Assembly (NCBI RefSeq): GCF_005239125.1
Contig: NZ_SZYE01000005.1
Span: 1-56,337, forward strand
Length of the DNA: 56,337 nt
Source of the DNA: Cellulomonas hominis
GTDB lineage: Bacteria > Actinomycetota > Actinomycetes > Actinomycetales > Cellulomonadaceae
Direction: 5' to 3'
Each line of letters opens with the position of its first letter. Position 1 is the first letter of the stretch. The position numbers and the translations under genes are program-made. This document shows, in pieces, positions 45,986 through 54,354 of this stretch. The notes under the pieces are model-generated. The model was not told the origin of the DNA, ran no database searches, and was given only the letters and a program-made list of their open reading frames with translations.

Positions 45986-47007
45986 GCCCCGTGAGCCCGG
46001 TCCTGTCGGTCGTCGTCCCCGCGTACAACGCGGAGGCCTACCTCGCGCGCGCCCTCGACTCCCTGGTGGGGTTCGACGGCGTCGAGGTGCTGGTCGTGGA
46101 CGACGGGTCGACGGACGGGACCGCTGCCCTGGCGCAGCGCTACGAGGCCGCGCACCCGGGCGTCGTCCGGCTGCTCTCGAAGCCGAACGGCGGGCACGGC
46201 TCGGCGATCAACGCGGGGCTGGCCGAGGCGCGCGGCGAGTACCTCAAGGTCGTGGACGCCGACGACTGGCTCGACCGGTCCGCGCTCGGGACCGTGCTCG
46301 CGACGCTGGGCGGGTTCCTCGCCGCCGGGCGGCCGGTCGACCTGCTGGTGTCGAACTTCGTCTACGAGAAGGTCGGCAAGCGCACCAAGACGGTCGTGCG
46401 GTACCAGGGTGCGCTGCCCGCGGGAAGGGTGATCGGCTGGGGGCAGACCCGGCGGTTCGCCAAGCGGCAGTACCTGATGATGCACGCGCTGACGTACCGG
46501 ACGGCGGTGCTGCGCGCGGCCGGGCTGGTGCTGCCCGAGCACACGTTCTACGTCGACAACCTGTACGCCCTGGTGCCGCTGGCGCACGTGTCCACGCTCT
46601 ACTACCTGGACGTCGACCTGTACCGGTACTTCATCGGGCGCGCCGACCAGTCGGTGCAGGAGGCCGTGATGATCCGGCGCATCGACCAGCAGCTGCGGGT
46701 CAACCGGCTGATGCTCGAGCACCTGTCCCGGGTGCGGGTCGCCGACCGACGGCTGCGGGCCTACCGTCTGCACTACGTCGAGATCATCTGCGCGGTGTCC
46801 TCGATCCTGCTCATCCGCGCCGGGACCCGGGGCCACCTGGCGGAGAAGGACCGGCTGTGGTCCGAGCTGCGCGCCCAGGACCCGTGGCTGTACCGCAAGG
46901 TGCGCTGGTCGGTGCTGGGGCAGATCTCGAACCTGCCCGGGCCCGCGGGGCGCCGGGTGTCGGTGCTGGCGTACCGGGTCGCGCAGCGGACGATCGGGTT
47001 CAGCTAG
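45982..47007 (+). CDS. Family 2 glycosyltransferase
   Basis: A 341-residue GT-A glycosyltransferase from GTG 45982 (GTG 45991 also possible). Blocks: LSVVVPAYNAEAYLARALDSL, VLVVDDGSTDGTAAL, KPNGGHGSAINAGLAEARGEYLKVVDADDW with the metal-binding DxD. There is no membrane helix, so it differs from GtrB proteins that have two C-terminal helices. It may make the lipid-linked sugar moved by GtrA, or extend the glycan that the GH3 enzymes trim. It overlaps convergently with the phosphoribosyltransferase by 8 nt. Confidence 0.88.
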   Translation: MSPVSPVLSVVVPAYNAEAYLARALDSLVGFDGVEVLVVDDGSTDGTAALAQRYEAAHPGVVRLLSKPNGGHGSAINAGLAEARGEYLKVVDADDWLDRSALGTVLATLGGFLAAGRPVDLLVSNFVYEKVGKRTKTVVRYQGALPAGRVIGWGQTRRFAKRQYLMMHALTYRTAVLRAAGLVLPEHTFYVDNLYALVPLAHVSTLYYLDVDLYRYFIGRADQSVQEAVMIRRIDQQLRVNRLMLEHLSRVRVADRRLRAYRLHYVEIICAVSSILLIRAGTRGHLAEKDRLWSELRAQDPWLYRKVRWSVLGQISNLPGPAGRRVSVLAYRVAQRTIGFS

Positions 47008-47728
47008 GCCGGTCCTCCGGGGCCGGGCGGTCGGTCGCCGGCCGTCCTGCCGGACGTCGGGCCCGGGCGGTGCGGAGCAGCGCGGCCACCTCGGCGTCGG
47101 CCGGCGGCGCGAAGTCGGCGTACTCCAGGCCGACCGCCTGGAACAGCCGCGGCACCCGCAGGCACACCAGCTCGTCGGCCTCGGCGGCGAGCGCCGCGGC
47201 CGTGTCCGGCGGGCACACCGGGAGGGCCACCACGACGCGGTCGGCCCCGCCCCGGCGCAGCGCGGCCACCGCCGCCCGGACGGTCGACCCGGTGGCCGCG
47301 CCGTCGTCCACGACCACGGCCGTCCGGCCCGTCACGGGCAGCGCGGGCAGGTCCCGGCGGAACACCGCCTCGCGCCGGCGCAGCTCGACGAGCTCCGCCG
47401 CGCGCACCGCGCCGATGACCTCCGGCGGCACCCGCGCCGCGTGGAGGACCGGCTCGTGCAGCACCTCCACCACCTCGCCGCCCAGGCCGGCGAGCGCACC
47501 CATCGCGAGCTCCGGCTGCCGCGGCAGGCCGAGCTTGCGGACCACCAGCACGTCGAGCGGGGCGCCGAGCGCCTCGGCCACCGGCACCGCCACGGGGACG
47601 CCGCCGCGGGGCAGCGCCAGCACCACGACTCCGGGCCGACCCGCGGAGGCCGCGAGCCGCCCCGCGAGCGCGGCGCCCGCCTGCGCCCGGTCCGCGAACG
47701 GCTCCCGACCTGCGGCCACGCGCTCCAC
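47000..47728 (-). CDS. Phosphoribosyltransferase-family protein
   Basis: A 242-residue protein from GTG 47728. PRPP-binding loop VVVDDGAATGSTVRAAVAAL; other blocks GVVVLALPRGGVPVAVPVAEALGAPLDVLVVRKLGLPRQPELAMGALA are the DUF/ComF-like PRTase type found alone in many actinobacteria. Often such genes sit near dienelactone hydrolases or stress genes; here no link is evident. Confidence 0.85.
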   Translation of the reverse strand: MERVAAGREPFADRAQAGAALAGRLAASAGRPGVVVLALPRGGVPVAVPVAEALGAPLDVLVVRKLGLPRQPELAMGALAGLGGEVVEVLHEPVLHAARVPPEVIGAVRAAELVELRRREAVFRRDLPALPVTGRTAVVVDDGAATGSTVRAAVAALRRGGADRVVVALPVCPPDTAAALAAEADELVCLRVPRLFQAVGLEYADFAPPADAEVAALLRTARARRPAGRPATDRPAPEDRPS

Positions 47729-47767
47729 CCGACCCCGCTCCAGCCCGCCCGACCCCGGACCGGCCCG

Positions 47768-48544
47768 TCAGCGCTGCATGATCGAGCCGCACGTCAGGTC
47801 GAGGATCGCCCCGGTGATCGCGCCCGCGCGCTCGGAGGCGGCGAACGCCGCGGCGTCCGCGACCTGCTGGAGCGTGGGCATCCGGTCGAGCGCGGTGCCC
47901 CCGGTCATGAACTGCTCGGCCTCCCGGACCGGCGGCGTGCGCTCGCCCCACGTCTCCGGCAGCGCGTCCGGGCGCAGGCACACCACCCGCACGCCGTGCC
48001 GGCCGACCTCGCCCGCGAGCGACCGGGTCAGCTCCTCGACCGCCGCGCACGCCACCCCGAACCCGCCCGTCGCGTGGAACCGCCGGTCCCGGCCGGCGAG
48101 CGCCGCCGCCGACGTCGACAGCGTGAGGATCGCCCCCGACCCCGCCTCGGCCATCCGCCGCGCGGCCGCGGTGGCGGTGCAGAACTGCGAGCGCAGCCCG
48201 GTCATCGCGGGCAGCAGGAAGTCGTCGACCGGCATCTCGCGCAGCGGGGTGCCCTGCAGGTCGCCGCGCAGGCTCGTGGCGTTGAGGCTGACGTCCAGCC
48301 GGCCGTGCTCGGCGACCACCGCGCCGACGTGCGCGTCGACGGCCTCGGGGTCCGCCGCGTCCACCACGGCGACCTCGGCCCGCCCGCCGGCCCGGTGGAT
48401 CGCGTCGGCGACGGCGTCGAGCGGGTCCCGCCGGCGACCCACGAGCACCACGTGCGCGCCCTCGCGGGCGAACGTCCGGGCGGTCGCGCCGCCCACCGCG
48501 CCCGCCGCGCCGTACACGACCGCGACCCTGTCCTCGAGCAGCAT
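47768..48544 (-). CDS. SDR-family protein with altered catalytic residues
   Basis: A 258-residue Rossmann protein from ATG 48544 (48559 also possible). The nucleotide site is VVYGAAGAVGGATARTFA with VLVGRRRDPLDAV. The Ser is present (LTLSTSAAAL), but where YxxxK is expected the protein has FGVAC (GGFGVACAAVEELTRSLAGE), so Tyr is Phe and Lys is Cys. The end GAITGAILDLTCGSIMQR is close to usual SDRs. It may bind NAD(P) without normal dehydrogenase activity. It is divergent from the mannose-locus regulator; no functional link is evident. Confidence 0.82.
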   Translation of the reverse strand: MLLEDRVAVVYGAAGAVGGATARTFAREGAHVVLVGRRRDPLDAVADAIHRAGGRAEVAVVDAADPEAVDAHVGAVVAEHGRLDVSLNATSLRGDLQGTPLREMPVDDFLLPAMTGLRSQFCTATAAARRMAEAGSGAILTLSTSAAALAGRDRRFHATGGFGVACAAVEELTRSLAGEVGRHGVRVVCLRPDALPETWGERTPPVREAEQFMTGGTALDRMPTLQQVADAAAFAASERAGAITGAILDLTCGSIMQR

Positions 48545-48645
48545 GCCCACCCCCGGCATCGACCGCGGGACCGCTCCGCTGCGCACCCGCTGCTCCCAGT
48601 CTTCCGCCCGGGACCCTCCCGCGCTACGCGCCCCGCCCCTCGCCA

Positions 48646-48718
48646 CCCCCGCCGACCTTGCACACGATGCGGGGTTCGAGCCCCCGGAACCCCGCACTTG
48701 GTGCACTCTCGGCGGGGG
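48646..48718. repeat. Intergenic palindromic element D
   Basis: A 73-nt bulged hairpin. Stem blocks: CCCCCGCCGA / TCGGCGGGGG, TGCAC / GTGCA and TGCGGGGTTC / GAACCCCGCA, separated by unpaired 3-nt and 4-nt spacers on both sides, around a 9-nt loop. It lies between two divergent starts, so it is not just a terminator. The left half matches element B. Confidence 0.85.
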
Positions 48719-48736
48719 ACGTGCGTTCGGGGGGAT

Positions 48737-48754
48737 ACATTGAATATGCTTGAA
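48737..48754. promoter_or_regulatory. Repressor-site candidate 1 (own promoter)
   Basis: ATTGAATATGCTTGA lies 22-37 bp before the GTG start of the GntR/LacI regulator and overlaps a TATGCT -10-like box. It aligns with sites at 55730 and 55867 as ATTSAAYATRCTYR. Confidence 0.55.
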
Positions 48755-48775
48755 CGACATCGACGGAGGTCACGC

Positions 48776-49882
48776 GTGGTGCTCTACCGACAGGTCTACG
48801 ACGCGCTGCGTGACCGGATCGAGGACGGGACCTACGCCGTCGGCGACCGGCTCCCGTCCGAGGCCGAGCTGTCGCAGGAGTACTCGGTCAGCGCGATCAC
48901 CGTCAAGCGCGCCCTGGACCTGCTGCGGTCGGACGGGCTGATCGTGCGGCGCCCGCGGCTCGGCACGTTCGTGACCAGCGCGCACCCTCGCGCCCCGCAG
49001 ACGTCCGGGTCGGCACCGTCCCGCCCGCTGATCGGGTGCGTCGTGACGAACTTCGACGACACGTTCGGCAGCCGCGTGCTGGAGGGCCTGCTCGCCGGCG
49101 CCGGCACGGACGACCACCTGGTGCTGATGCGGTCCTCGGGCGACGTGGACCTGGAGGACGCGAGCATCCGGTCGCTCCTCGACGCGGGCGTGTCCGGCCT
49201 GGTGCTGCAGCCGTCGTCGTCGGAGTACATCCCGCCGGCCGCGCTGGAGCTGGTGACCCGCCGGTTCCCGCTGGTCATCCTGGACCGGGTGTACGACGGC
49301 ATCCCCGTGTCGGCGGTGCGGTCCGACAACCTCGCGGGTGCGATCGCGGCGACCGCGCACCTGTTCGAGCTCGGGCACACCAGCGTCGGGTTCGTCAGCG
49401 CGGCGAGCCACGTGTCGACGAGCGAGGAGCGCCGCAACGGCTGGGTGCACGCCCACGCCGCGTTCCACCGCACGCTCGACGACACGGCCGAGCTGCGGTC
49501 GATCGGCTCGACGGTGCCCGGCAGCACCGTGACCAAGGACGAGGACGTCGAGCGGCTGGTGGCGTTCGTCCGCGCCCACCCGCACGTGACCGGCTATCTC
49601 GCGGCCGAGTACAACATCGCGCTGCTGCTGCGGGAGGCGTGCCGGCGGCTCGGCCTGCGGGTCCCCGAGGACGTGTCGGTCGTGTGCTTCGACCACCCGG
49701 ACGCGGCGTTCGACGACGGGCTGTTCCGGTTCACCCACGTCCGGCAGCAGCAGGCGGCGTTGGGGGAGCGCGCCATCGCGAGCGTCCGCCGCCAGCGGCT
49801 CGAGCCGGCGGCGGTCGACAAGGTCGTCCTCCCCACCGAGCTGGTCCCGGGGGCGTCGACGGCGCCCCCGCCGGCGGGCTGA
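48776..49882 (+). CDS. GntR/LacI-type transcriptional regulator
   Basis: A 368-residue regulator with a GntR winged helix (about 1-65: LYRQVYDALRDRIEDGTYAVGDRLPSEAELSQEYSVSAITVKRALDLLRSDGLIVRRPRLGTFV) and a LacI-type sugar-binding domain (about 80-365: LIGCVVTNFDDTFGSRVLEGLLAG, VPEDVSVVCFDHPD). AraR of Bacillus has this architecture. GTG 48776 is chosen because GGAGGT lies 5 nt before it; ATG 48746 in frame has no such site. It is convergent with the mannan-type operon and most likely represses it until an imported sugar binds. Confidence 0.9.
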   Translation: MVLYRQVYDALRDRIEDGTYAVGDRLPSEAELSQEYSVSAITVKRALDLLRSDGLIVRRPRLGTFVTSAHPRAPQTSGSAPSRPLIGCVVTNFDDTFGSRVLEGLLAGAGTDDHLVLMRSSGDVDLEDASIRSLLDAGVSGLVLQPSSSEYIPPAALELVTRRFPLVILDRVYDGIPVSAVRSDNLAGAIAATAHLFELGHTSVGFVSAASHVSTSEERRNGWVHAHAAFHRTLDDTAELRSIGSTVPGSTVTKDEDVERLVAFVRAHPHVTGYLAAEYNIALLLREACRRLGLRVPEDVSVVCFDHPDAAFDDGLFRFTHVRQQQAALGERAIASVRRQRLEPAAVDKVVLPTELVPGASTAPPPAG

Positions 49883-49904
49883 CCCGCCGCCGGGGGCGCC
49901 GCGC

Positions 49905-51014
49905 TCACGACCCGGCCGCGCCCACGTCCGCGCCGGCCGCGAGCGCAGGCGGGAAGCCCGCCTCCAGCCGCCAGCGCTGCTCGACGGCCATGATCGCGCT
50001 GAGCAGCGTGGAGTACGGGATCGGCGCGGTCGTCGGCCGGCTCCAGTCGTTGCCCGGCCGGAGCCGGCCGTCGTGCAGACCGTGCGCCACCAGGGCGTCG
50101 GTGCCGGCGCGGGCGAAGTCCTCGAGCGCGGACCGGTCGTCCCCCTCCGGCAGCACGGCCAGCAGGGTGCCGAGGTAGCGGTAGAACACGCCCTTGAACA
50201 GCCCCTCGTCGCCGCCGTCGCCCTCGTCGCGGAACACCGCGCCGTCGCTGAGCTCGGCGACCGCCGTCCGCGCGGTGCGCACGGCCCGCGTCAGCGCGGA
50301 CGGGTCACCGGTCGCGTGCCACTGCTCGACGAGCGCGCCGATGTAGAGGCCCTGGTTGTAGGTGAACCGCCACTGGACGTCGACGCGGCCGTCGCCCTCG
50401 CGGTTGATCCCGTCCTCGACGAACCCGTCCGGCCCGACGAGGGTGCGCTCCAGCCAGTCGAGCGCGCGGCCGGCGTAGGACCGGAACGCGCGCCCCGCGG
50501 GGTCGGCGACCGCGCGGTCCAGCCGCAGGGACAGGATGACGAGCGGGCCGTTCGCCGGGGTGTTCTTGTACGCGAGCTGCTGCTTGCGCCACGCCAGGCT
50601 GGGGCCCTGCTGGTCGTTCCACCCGTGCTCCACGACGTGGTCCCAGATCGCCACCGCGTCGGCGAGCGGCCGGGGGTCGCCGTCGGCCTCGTGCAGCCGC
50701 AGCAGCGCGAGCGCGAACCACAGCATGTCGTCGAAGTAGTCGTTGAACAGCGAGCCGCCGTTGCGCTCGACGATGTTGGCGACCGTCTCCCGCGCCCGGT
50801 CGAGCCACTGCGGGTCGCCGGTGCGCTCCCAGGCGTCCACCCGCACGTCGACGACGTGGGCGAGCCACCAGTAGTTGAACGTCGACGGCTCGCCGGTGCC
50901 GACGGGGTGGCTGTTGTGCAGGTGCTGCGGCCAGGGCGCGCCGAAGAAGTGGTCCAGGCTGTCCTGGGCCACGTCGGCGAGGTGTCCCCAGTCGCGGTCG
51001 TCCGTGGTGGTCAT
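49905..51014 (-). CDS. GH76 alpha-1,6-mannanase-like enzyme, cytoplasmic
   Basis: A 369-residue (alpha/alpha)6 glycosidase. The catalytic pair is Asp95-Asp96 in NDYFDDMLWFALALLRL, preceded by FNYWWLAHVVD. Other family blocks: WNDQQGPSLAWRKQQLAYKNTPANG and WRFTYNQGLYIGAL. There is no signal peptide, unlike typical secreted GH76 enzymes, so it should act on imported alpha-1,6-mannooligosaccharides. It is last in the minus-strand operon, 91 nt after the binding protein, behind a strong stem-loop. Confidence 0.9.
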   Translation of the reverse strand: MTTTDDRDWGHLADVAQDSLDHFFGAPWPQHLHNSHPVGTGEPSTFNYWWLAHVVDVRVDAWERTGDPQWLDRARETVANIVERNGGSLFNDYFDDMLWFALALLRLHEADGDPRPLADAVAIWDHVVEHGWNDQQGPSLAWRKQQLAYKNTPANGPLVILSLRLDRAVADPAGRAFRSYAGRALDWLERTLVGPDGFVEDGINREGDGRVDVQWRFTYNQGLYIGALVEQWHATGDPSALTRAVRTARTAVAELSDGAVFRDEGDGGDEGLFKGVFYRYLGTLLAVLPEGDDRSALEDFARAGTDALVAHGLHDGRLRPGNDWSRPTTAPIPYSTLLSAIMAVEQRWRLEAGFPPALAAGADVGAAGS

Positions 51015-51045
51015 CGGTGGTTCCCGTCCTTCGAGGGGTGCGGTG

Positions 51046-51082
51046 CCCGGCCCGCGTCGCCACGGGGGCGGCGCGGGCCGGG
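51046..51082 (-). terminator. Stem-loop between binding-protein and GH76 genes
   Basis: CCCGGCCCGCG (51046-51056) pairs with CGCGGGCCGGG (51072-51082), with more pairing inside the loop. Such stems after binding-protein genes often stabilise the upstream mRNA and lower downstream expression. Confidence 0.65.
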
Positions 51083-51105
51083 TGCGGGGTGCGGGGTGGT
51101 GCGGG

Positions 51106-52362
51106 TCAGCGGGCCGCGGCGAGCAGCGCGTCGCCCTGCTCCTGCGCCTGCTGCAGCGCCTGCTCGGCGGACAGCTCGCCGGCCATGAACTGCTCGAGGG
51201 CGGGAACCAGCGCCTTGCCCTCGACGTCCGAGAAGCCCTCGACGTTCGGCCGGACCTGGGCGTAGTCCATGGTCCGGATGTACGCCGCGTACCGGGGGTC
51301 CTCGGTGAAGTACGGATCGTTCGCGGCCTCGACGTTCGCCGGGATCCAGCCCGAGATCTCGCCGAACGCGACGCCGTTCTCCGGCTGGGTGGTCCACCAG
51401 CGCATGAACTCCCAGGCGCCCTCGGGGTTCTTCGCGCCCTCCGGGATGACCAGCCCGAAGCCGCCCATGTACGCCCCGGGGCCGGCGGGGCCGCTCGGCG
51501 GCTCGACCACGGCGTAGGAGAGGCCGTCGACCTGGTCCAGCGTGGCGAGCGCCCAGGGGCCGTCGAGCTTCATCGCGACGGTGCTCTCCGCGAACGGGTC
51601 GGTCCCGTCCCCGAAGCCGAGCTCGTACACGCCCTCGTCCATCAGGTCCTGCCAGAGGTCGAGCACCGCGAGGCCCTCGGGGCTGTTGAACGCCGTCTCG
51701 GTCTCGTCGTCGTTCAGCAGCGAGCCGCCCGCCTGGGTGAGGAACATGTTGAACAGGCCGGGGTCGCTGAGGTCGAAGCCGGCGCGCTCGAGCGTGCCGC
51801 CGTCCCGCTGCGTCAGCGCCACCGCGGCCGTCCGCAGCTCGTCCCAGGTGGTCGGTGCGGCGACCCCGGCCTCGTCGAGCGCGGTCTGGTTCACCAGCAG
51901 GGACCGGTTGTCGACCAGCAGCGGCAGCCCGTACAGCGAGCCGTCGACCTCCATCTCGCCGAGCGCCGGGGCGTAGAACGCGTCCAGGTCGACGTCGTCC
52001 GCGGCCACCATGTCGTCGATCGGCGCGAGGGCGCCCTTCGGCGCGTAGAGCGACGTCTGGTACCGGTCCCAGAGCACGACGTCCGGCACGGCCCCGCCGG
52101 CGAGTGCGGTCAGCAGCTTCTCCTCGACGAGGCCCTGCGAGACGTACTCGACCTCGTAGTCGTCCTGCGAGGCGTTGAACGCGGCGGCCTGCTCCTCGAG
52201 CTGGGCGACCTGGTCGCCGGACCAGGACCCCCAGAAGACGACCGGCTCGGGACCGTCGACGGACCCGCCGCCCGCGCCGTCGCCCCCGCCGCTGCTGCAG
52301 GCGGTGACGGCGAGCAGGGACGCGAGCGCCAGGGCGACGCCGGTGGTGGTGGTGCTCTTCAT
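51106..52362 (-). CDS. Sugar ABC transporter substrate-binding lipoprotein
   Basis: A 418-residue lipoprotein of the SBP_bac_1 (CUT1) family. Lipobox AVTAC (Cys22). Blocks: VVFWGSWSGDQVAQLEEQAAAFNAS, VPDVVLWDRYQTSLYAPKGALAPID, LYGLPLLVDNRSLLVN, GFGLVIPEGAKNPEGAWEFMRWWTT. GAGGAGAG precedes ATG 52362. Context (GH125, GH76) suggests alpha-mannooligosaccharides as ligand. Confidence 0.92.
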   Translation of the reverse strand: MKSTTTTGVALALASLLAVTACSSGGGDGAGGGSVDGPEPVVFWGSWSGDQVAQLEEQAAAFNASQDDYEVEYVSQGLVEEKLLTALAGGAVPDVVLWDRYQTSLYAPKGALAPIDDMVAADDVDLDAFYAPALGEMEVDGSLYGLPLLVDNRSLLVNQTALDEAGVAAPTTWDELRTAAVALTQRDGGTLERAGFDLSDPGLFNMFLTQAGGSLLNDDETETAFNSPEGLAVLDLWQDLMDEGVYELGFGDGTDPFAESTVAMKLDGPWALATLDQVDGLSYAVVEPPSGPAGPGAYMGGFGLVIPEGAKNPEGAWEFMRWWTTQPENGVAFGEISGWIPANVEAANDPYFTEDPRYAAYIRTMDYAQVRPNVEGFSDVEGKALVPALEQFMAGELSAEQALQQAQEQGDALLAAAR

Positions 52363-52420
52363 CGAGCTCTCCTCAGGGTGGGTGGGGGCAGGGGTGTGGC
52401 GGGAACGGGGGTGGGTGGGG

Positions 52421-53356
52421 TCACTTGCTGCCGACGTGGGCGACGCCCTCGATGATCCAGCGCTGCGCGACCAGGAAGACGAGCAGCACGGGCAGGCTCG
52501 CGACCACGGTTCCGGCCATGAGCGGGCCGAACGCGGTCTCGTAGTCGTTGACGAACGACGACAGCCCGACCTGGACCGTCATCATCGACGGGTCGTTCAG
52601 CACGATCAGCGGCCACAGGAAGTTGTTCCAGCCGGCCTGGAACGACAGGATCCCGAGCACCGCGAGCCCGGCGCGGGCCAGCGGGAAGTACACCTGCACG
52701 AAGATGCGGAACTCGCTCGCGCCGTCGATGCGCGCGGCCTCGCCGAGCTCGTCCGGCAGCGTCTCGAAGAACTGCTTCATGAAGAACACCGCGAACGCCC
52801 CGGCCGCGCCCGGCACGATCACCGCGGCGTACGTGTTGAGCAGGCCGAGCCCGCCCTGGCCGAGCAGGTCGTTCCCGCCGGCGAGCGGGAAGTGCCGCAG
52901 GATCAGGAACGTCGGGATCATCGTGACGATGCCGGGGATCATCAGCGACGACAGGAACAGCGCGAACATCCCGGCGCGGCCCCGGAACCGGAGCTTGGCC
53001 AGCGCGTAGCCGCCGAGCCCGCCGAAGAACACGTTCGTCACCGCGCCCCCGACGCCGAGCACCAGCGAGTTGACGAAGTACCGGCCGAACGGCACGTCCT
53101 GGAACACCCGGGCGAAGTTGTCCAGCGTCGGGTTGTCGGGGATCAGCGACAGCGCCCCGGACAGGATCTCGGTCGCGGGCTTGAACGCCGTCGCCAGGGT
53201 CCACACGAGAGGCGCGACCATCACCACCGCGAGCACGGACACGGCGACGTACCAGACGACGGTGCCCAGCCGCCGGCGGCGGGAGGGCGGCCGGCGTCGT
53301 ACCGGGGGAGCGGCGGACGGCGCGGTCGGCGCGGGGCGCGCGGCGAGGGCGGTCAC
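52421..53356 (-). CDS. Sugar ABC transporter permease, MalG type
   Basis: A 311-residue CUT1 permease from GTG 53356 (GTGA overlap with the first permease). A basic Pro-rich head (RRRPPSRRRRLG) precedes six helices. The coupling EAA loop reads ELGEAARIDGASEFRIFVQVYFPLARAGLAV. The C-terminus is QRWIIEGVAHVGSK, usual for MalG-like proteins. Confidence 0.92.
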   Translation of the reverse strand: MTALAARPAPTAPSAAPPVRRRPPSRRRRLGTVVWYVAVSVLAVVMVAPLVWTLATAFKPATEILSGALSLIPDNPTLDNFARVFQDVPFGRYFVNSLVLGVGGAVTNVFFGGLGGYALAKLRFRGRAGMFALFLSSLMIPGIVTMIPTFLILRHFPLAGGNDLLGQGGLGLLNTYAAVIVPGAAGAFAVFFMKQFFETLPDELGEAARIDGASEFRIFVQVYFPLARAGLAVLGILSFQAGWNNFLWPLIVLNDPSMMTVQVGLSSFVNDYETAFGPLMAGTVVASLPVLLVFLVAQRWIIEGVAHVGSK

Positions 53357-54354
53357 CGGACGACCCCCGCGGCGGGCACCGCGGCGGGCAGCCGCCGGCG
53401 GCGGACCCTGCCGCTGTCGCCGGGCCGGTTCAACCGGGCATTGACCAGGGAGAACACCAGGATGATGAGGAACAGCACGAACGACAGCGCCGACGCGTAG
53501 CCCATCTCCAGGGAGCCGAAGCCCTTGTTGTAGATGTAGTAGACCATCGTGACCGTCGAGTTCCCGGGGCCGCCCTTGGTGAGGACGTAGGCCTGGTCGA
53601 ACACCTGGAACGCCCCGATGATCAGCAGGGTCGACACCAGGAACGTCGTGCGGGTCAGCGACGGCAGCGTCACGTACCGGAACTGCTGCCAGGCGTTCGC
53701 GCCGTCCAGCCGCGCCGCCTCGTACAGGTCGCCGGGCACCCCCTGCAGCCCGCCGAGGAAGATGATCATGTTCGTGCCGAAGCCGGCCCACACGCTCATC
53801 AGGACGATCGCCGTCATCGCCCACTGCGAGTCGTAGAGCCACCGCGGCCCGTCGATCCCGAACCAGCCGAGCGCGACGTTCAGCAGGCCCTTCTGCGGGT
53901 TGAGCAGCCAGTACCAGATCGTCGCGGTGGCCACCGTGGAGGAGACCACGGGGATGTAGAACAGCGTGCGGAACAGCCGGACCGCCCGGTACGACCGGTT
54001 GAGCAGCAGCGCCGTCCCGAGCGCCACCACCAGCCCCAGCGGCACGTACATCAGCGTGTAGCGGGCGGTGTTCCGCAGGGCGGTCCAGAAGAACGCGTCG
54101 TCCCAGATCCGCGCGTAGTTCTCCCAGCCGACCCAGGTGGTGTCGCCGATGATCGCGTAGTCGGTGAGGCTGATGACCGCGGCCATGCCCATCGGCAGCA
54201 GCATGAACACCAGGAACAGCGCGAGCGGCACGGCGAGGAACCACCACCCGGCACGACGCATCTGGCGCGCCGTCGGGCTGACCGGCCGGGTGCGGGGCGG
54301 CCGGCGGGCGGCCGGGGCGGCCGGGACGGGCGCGGTGGCCAGCGCGCCGGTCAC
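53353..54354 (-). CDS. Sugar ABC transporter permease, MalF type
   Basis: A 333-residue CUT1 permease from GTG 54354, overlapping the GH125 stop by GTGA. After a Pro/Ala head come six helices, with family blocks VVSSTVATATIWYWLLNPQKGLLN and the EAA loop LYEAARLDGANAWQQFRYVTLPSL. The cluster has no ATPase gene; a shared MsmK/MsiK-like ATPase from elsewhere in the genome must drive it. Confidence 0.92.
   Translation of the reverse strand: MTGALATAPVPAAPAARRPPRTRPVSPTARQMRRAGWWFLAVPLALFLVFMLLPMGMAAVISLTDYAIIGDTTWVGWENYARIWDDAFFWTALRNTARYTLMYVPLGLVVALGTALLLNRSYRAVRLFRTLFYIPVVSSTVATATIWYWLLNPQKGLLNVALGWFGIDGPRWLYDSQWAMTAIVLMSVWAGFGTNMIIFLGGLQGVPGDLYEAARLDGANAWQQFRYVTLPSLTRTTFLVSTLLIIGAFQVFDQAYVLTKGGPGNSTVTMVYYIYNKGFGSLEMGYASALSFVLFLIILVFSLVNARLNRPGDSGRVRRRRLPAAVPAAGVVR

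Noticed and set aside
48746-48775. ATG 48746 as start of the GntR/LacI regulator
   Set aside because: It lies inside the operator/-10 region and lacks a ribosome binding site, while GTG 48776 has GGAGGT at proper spacing.
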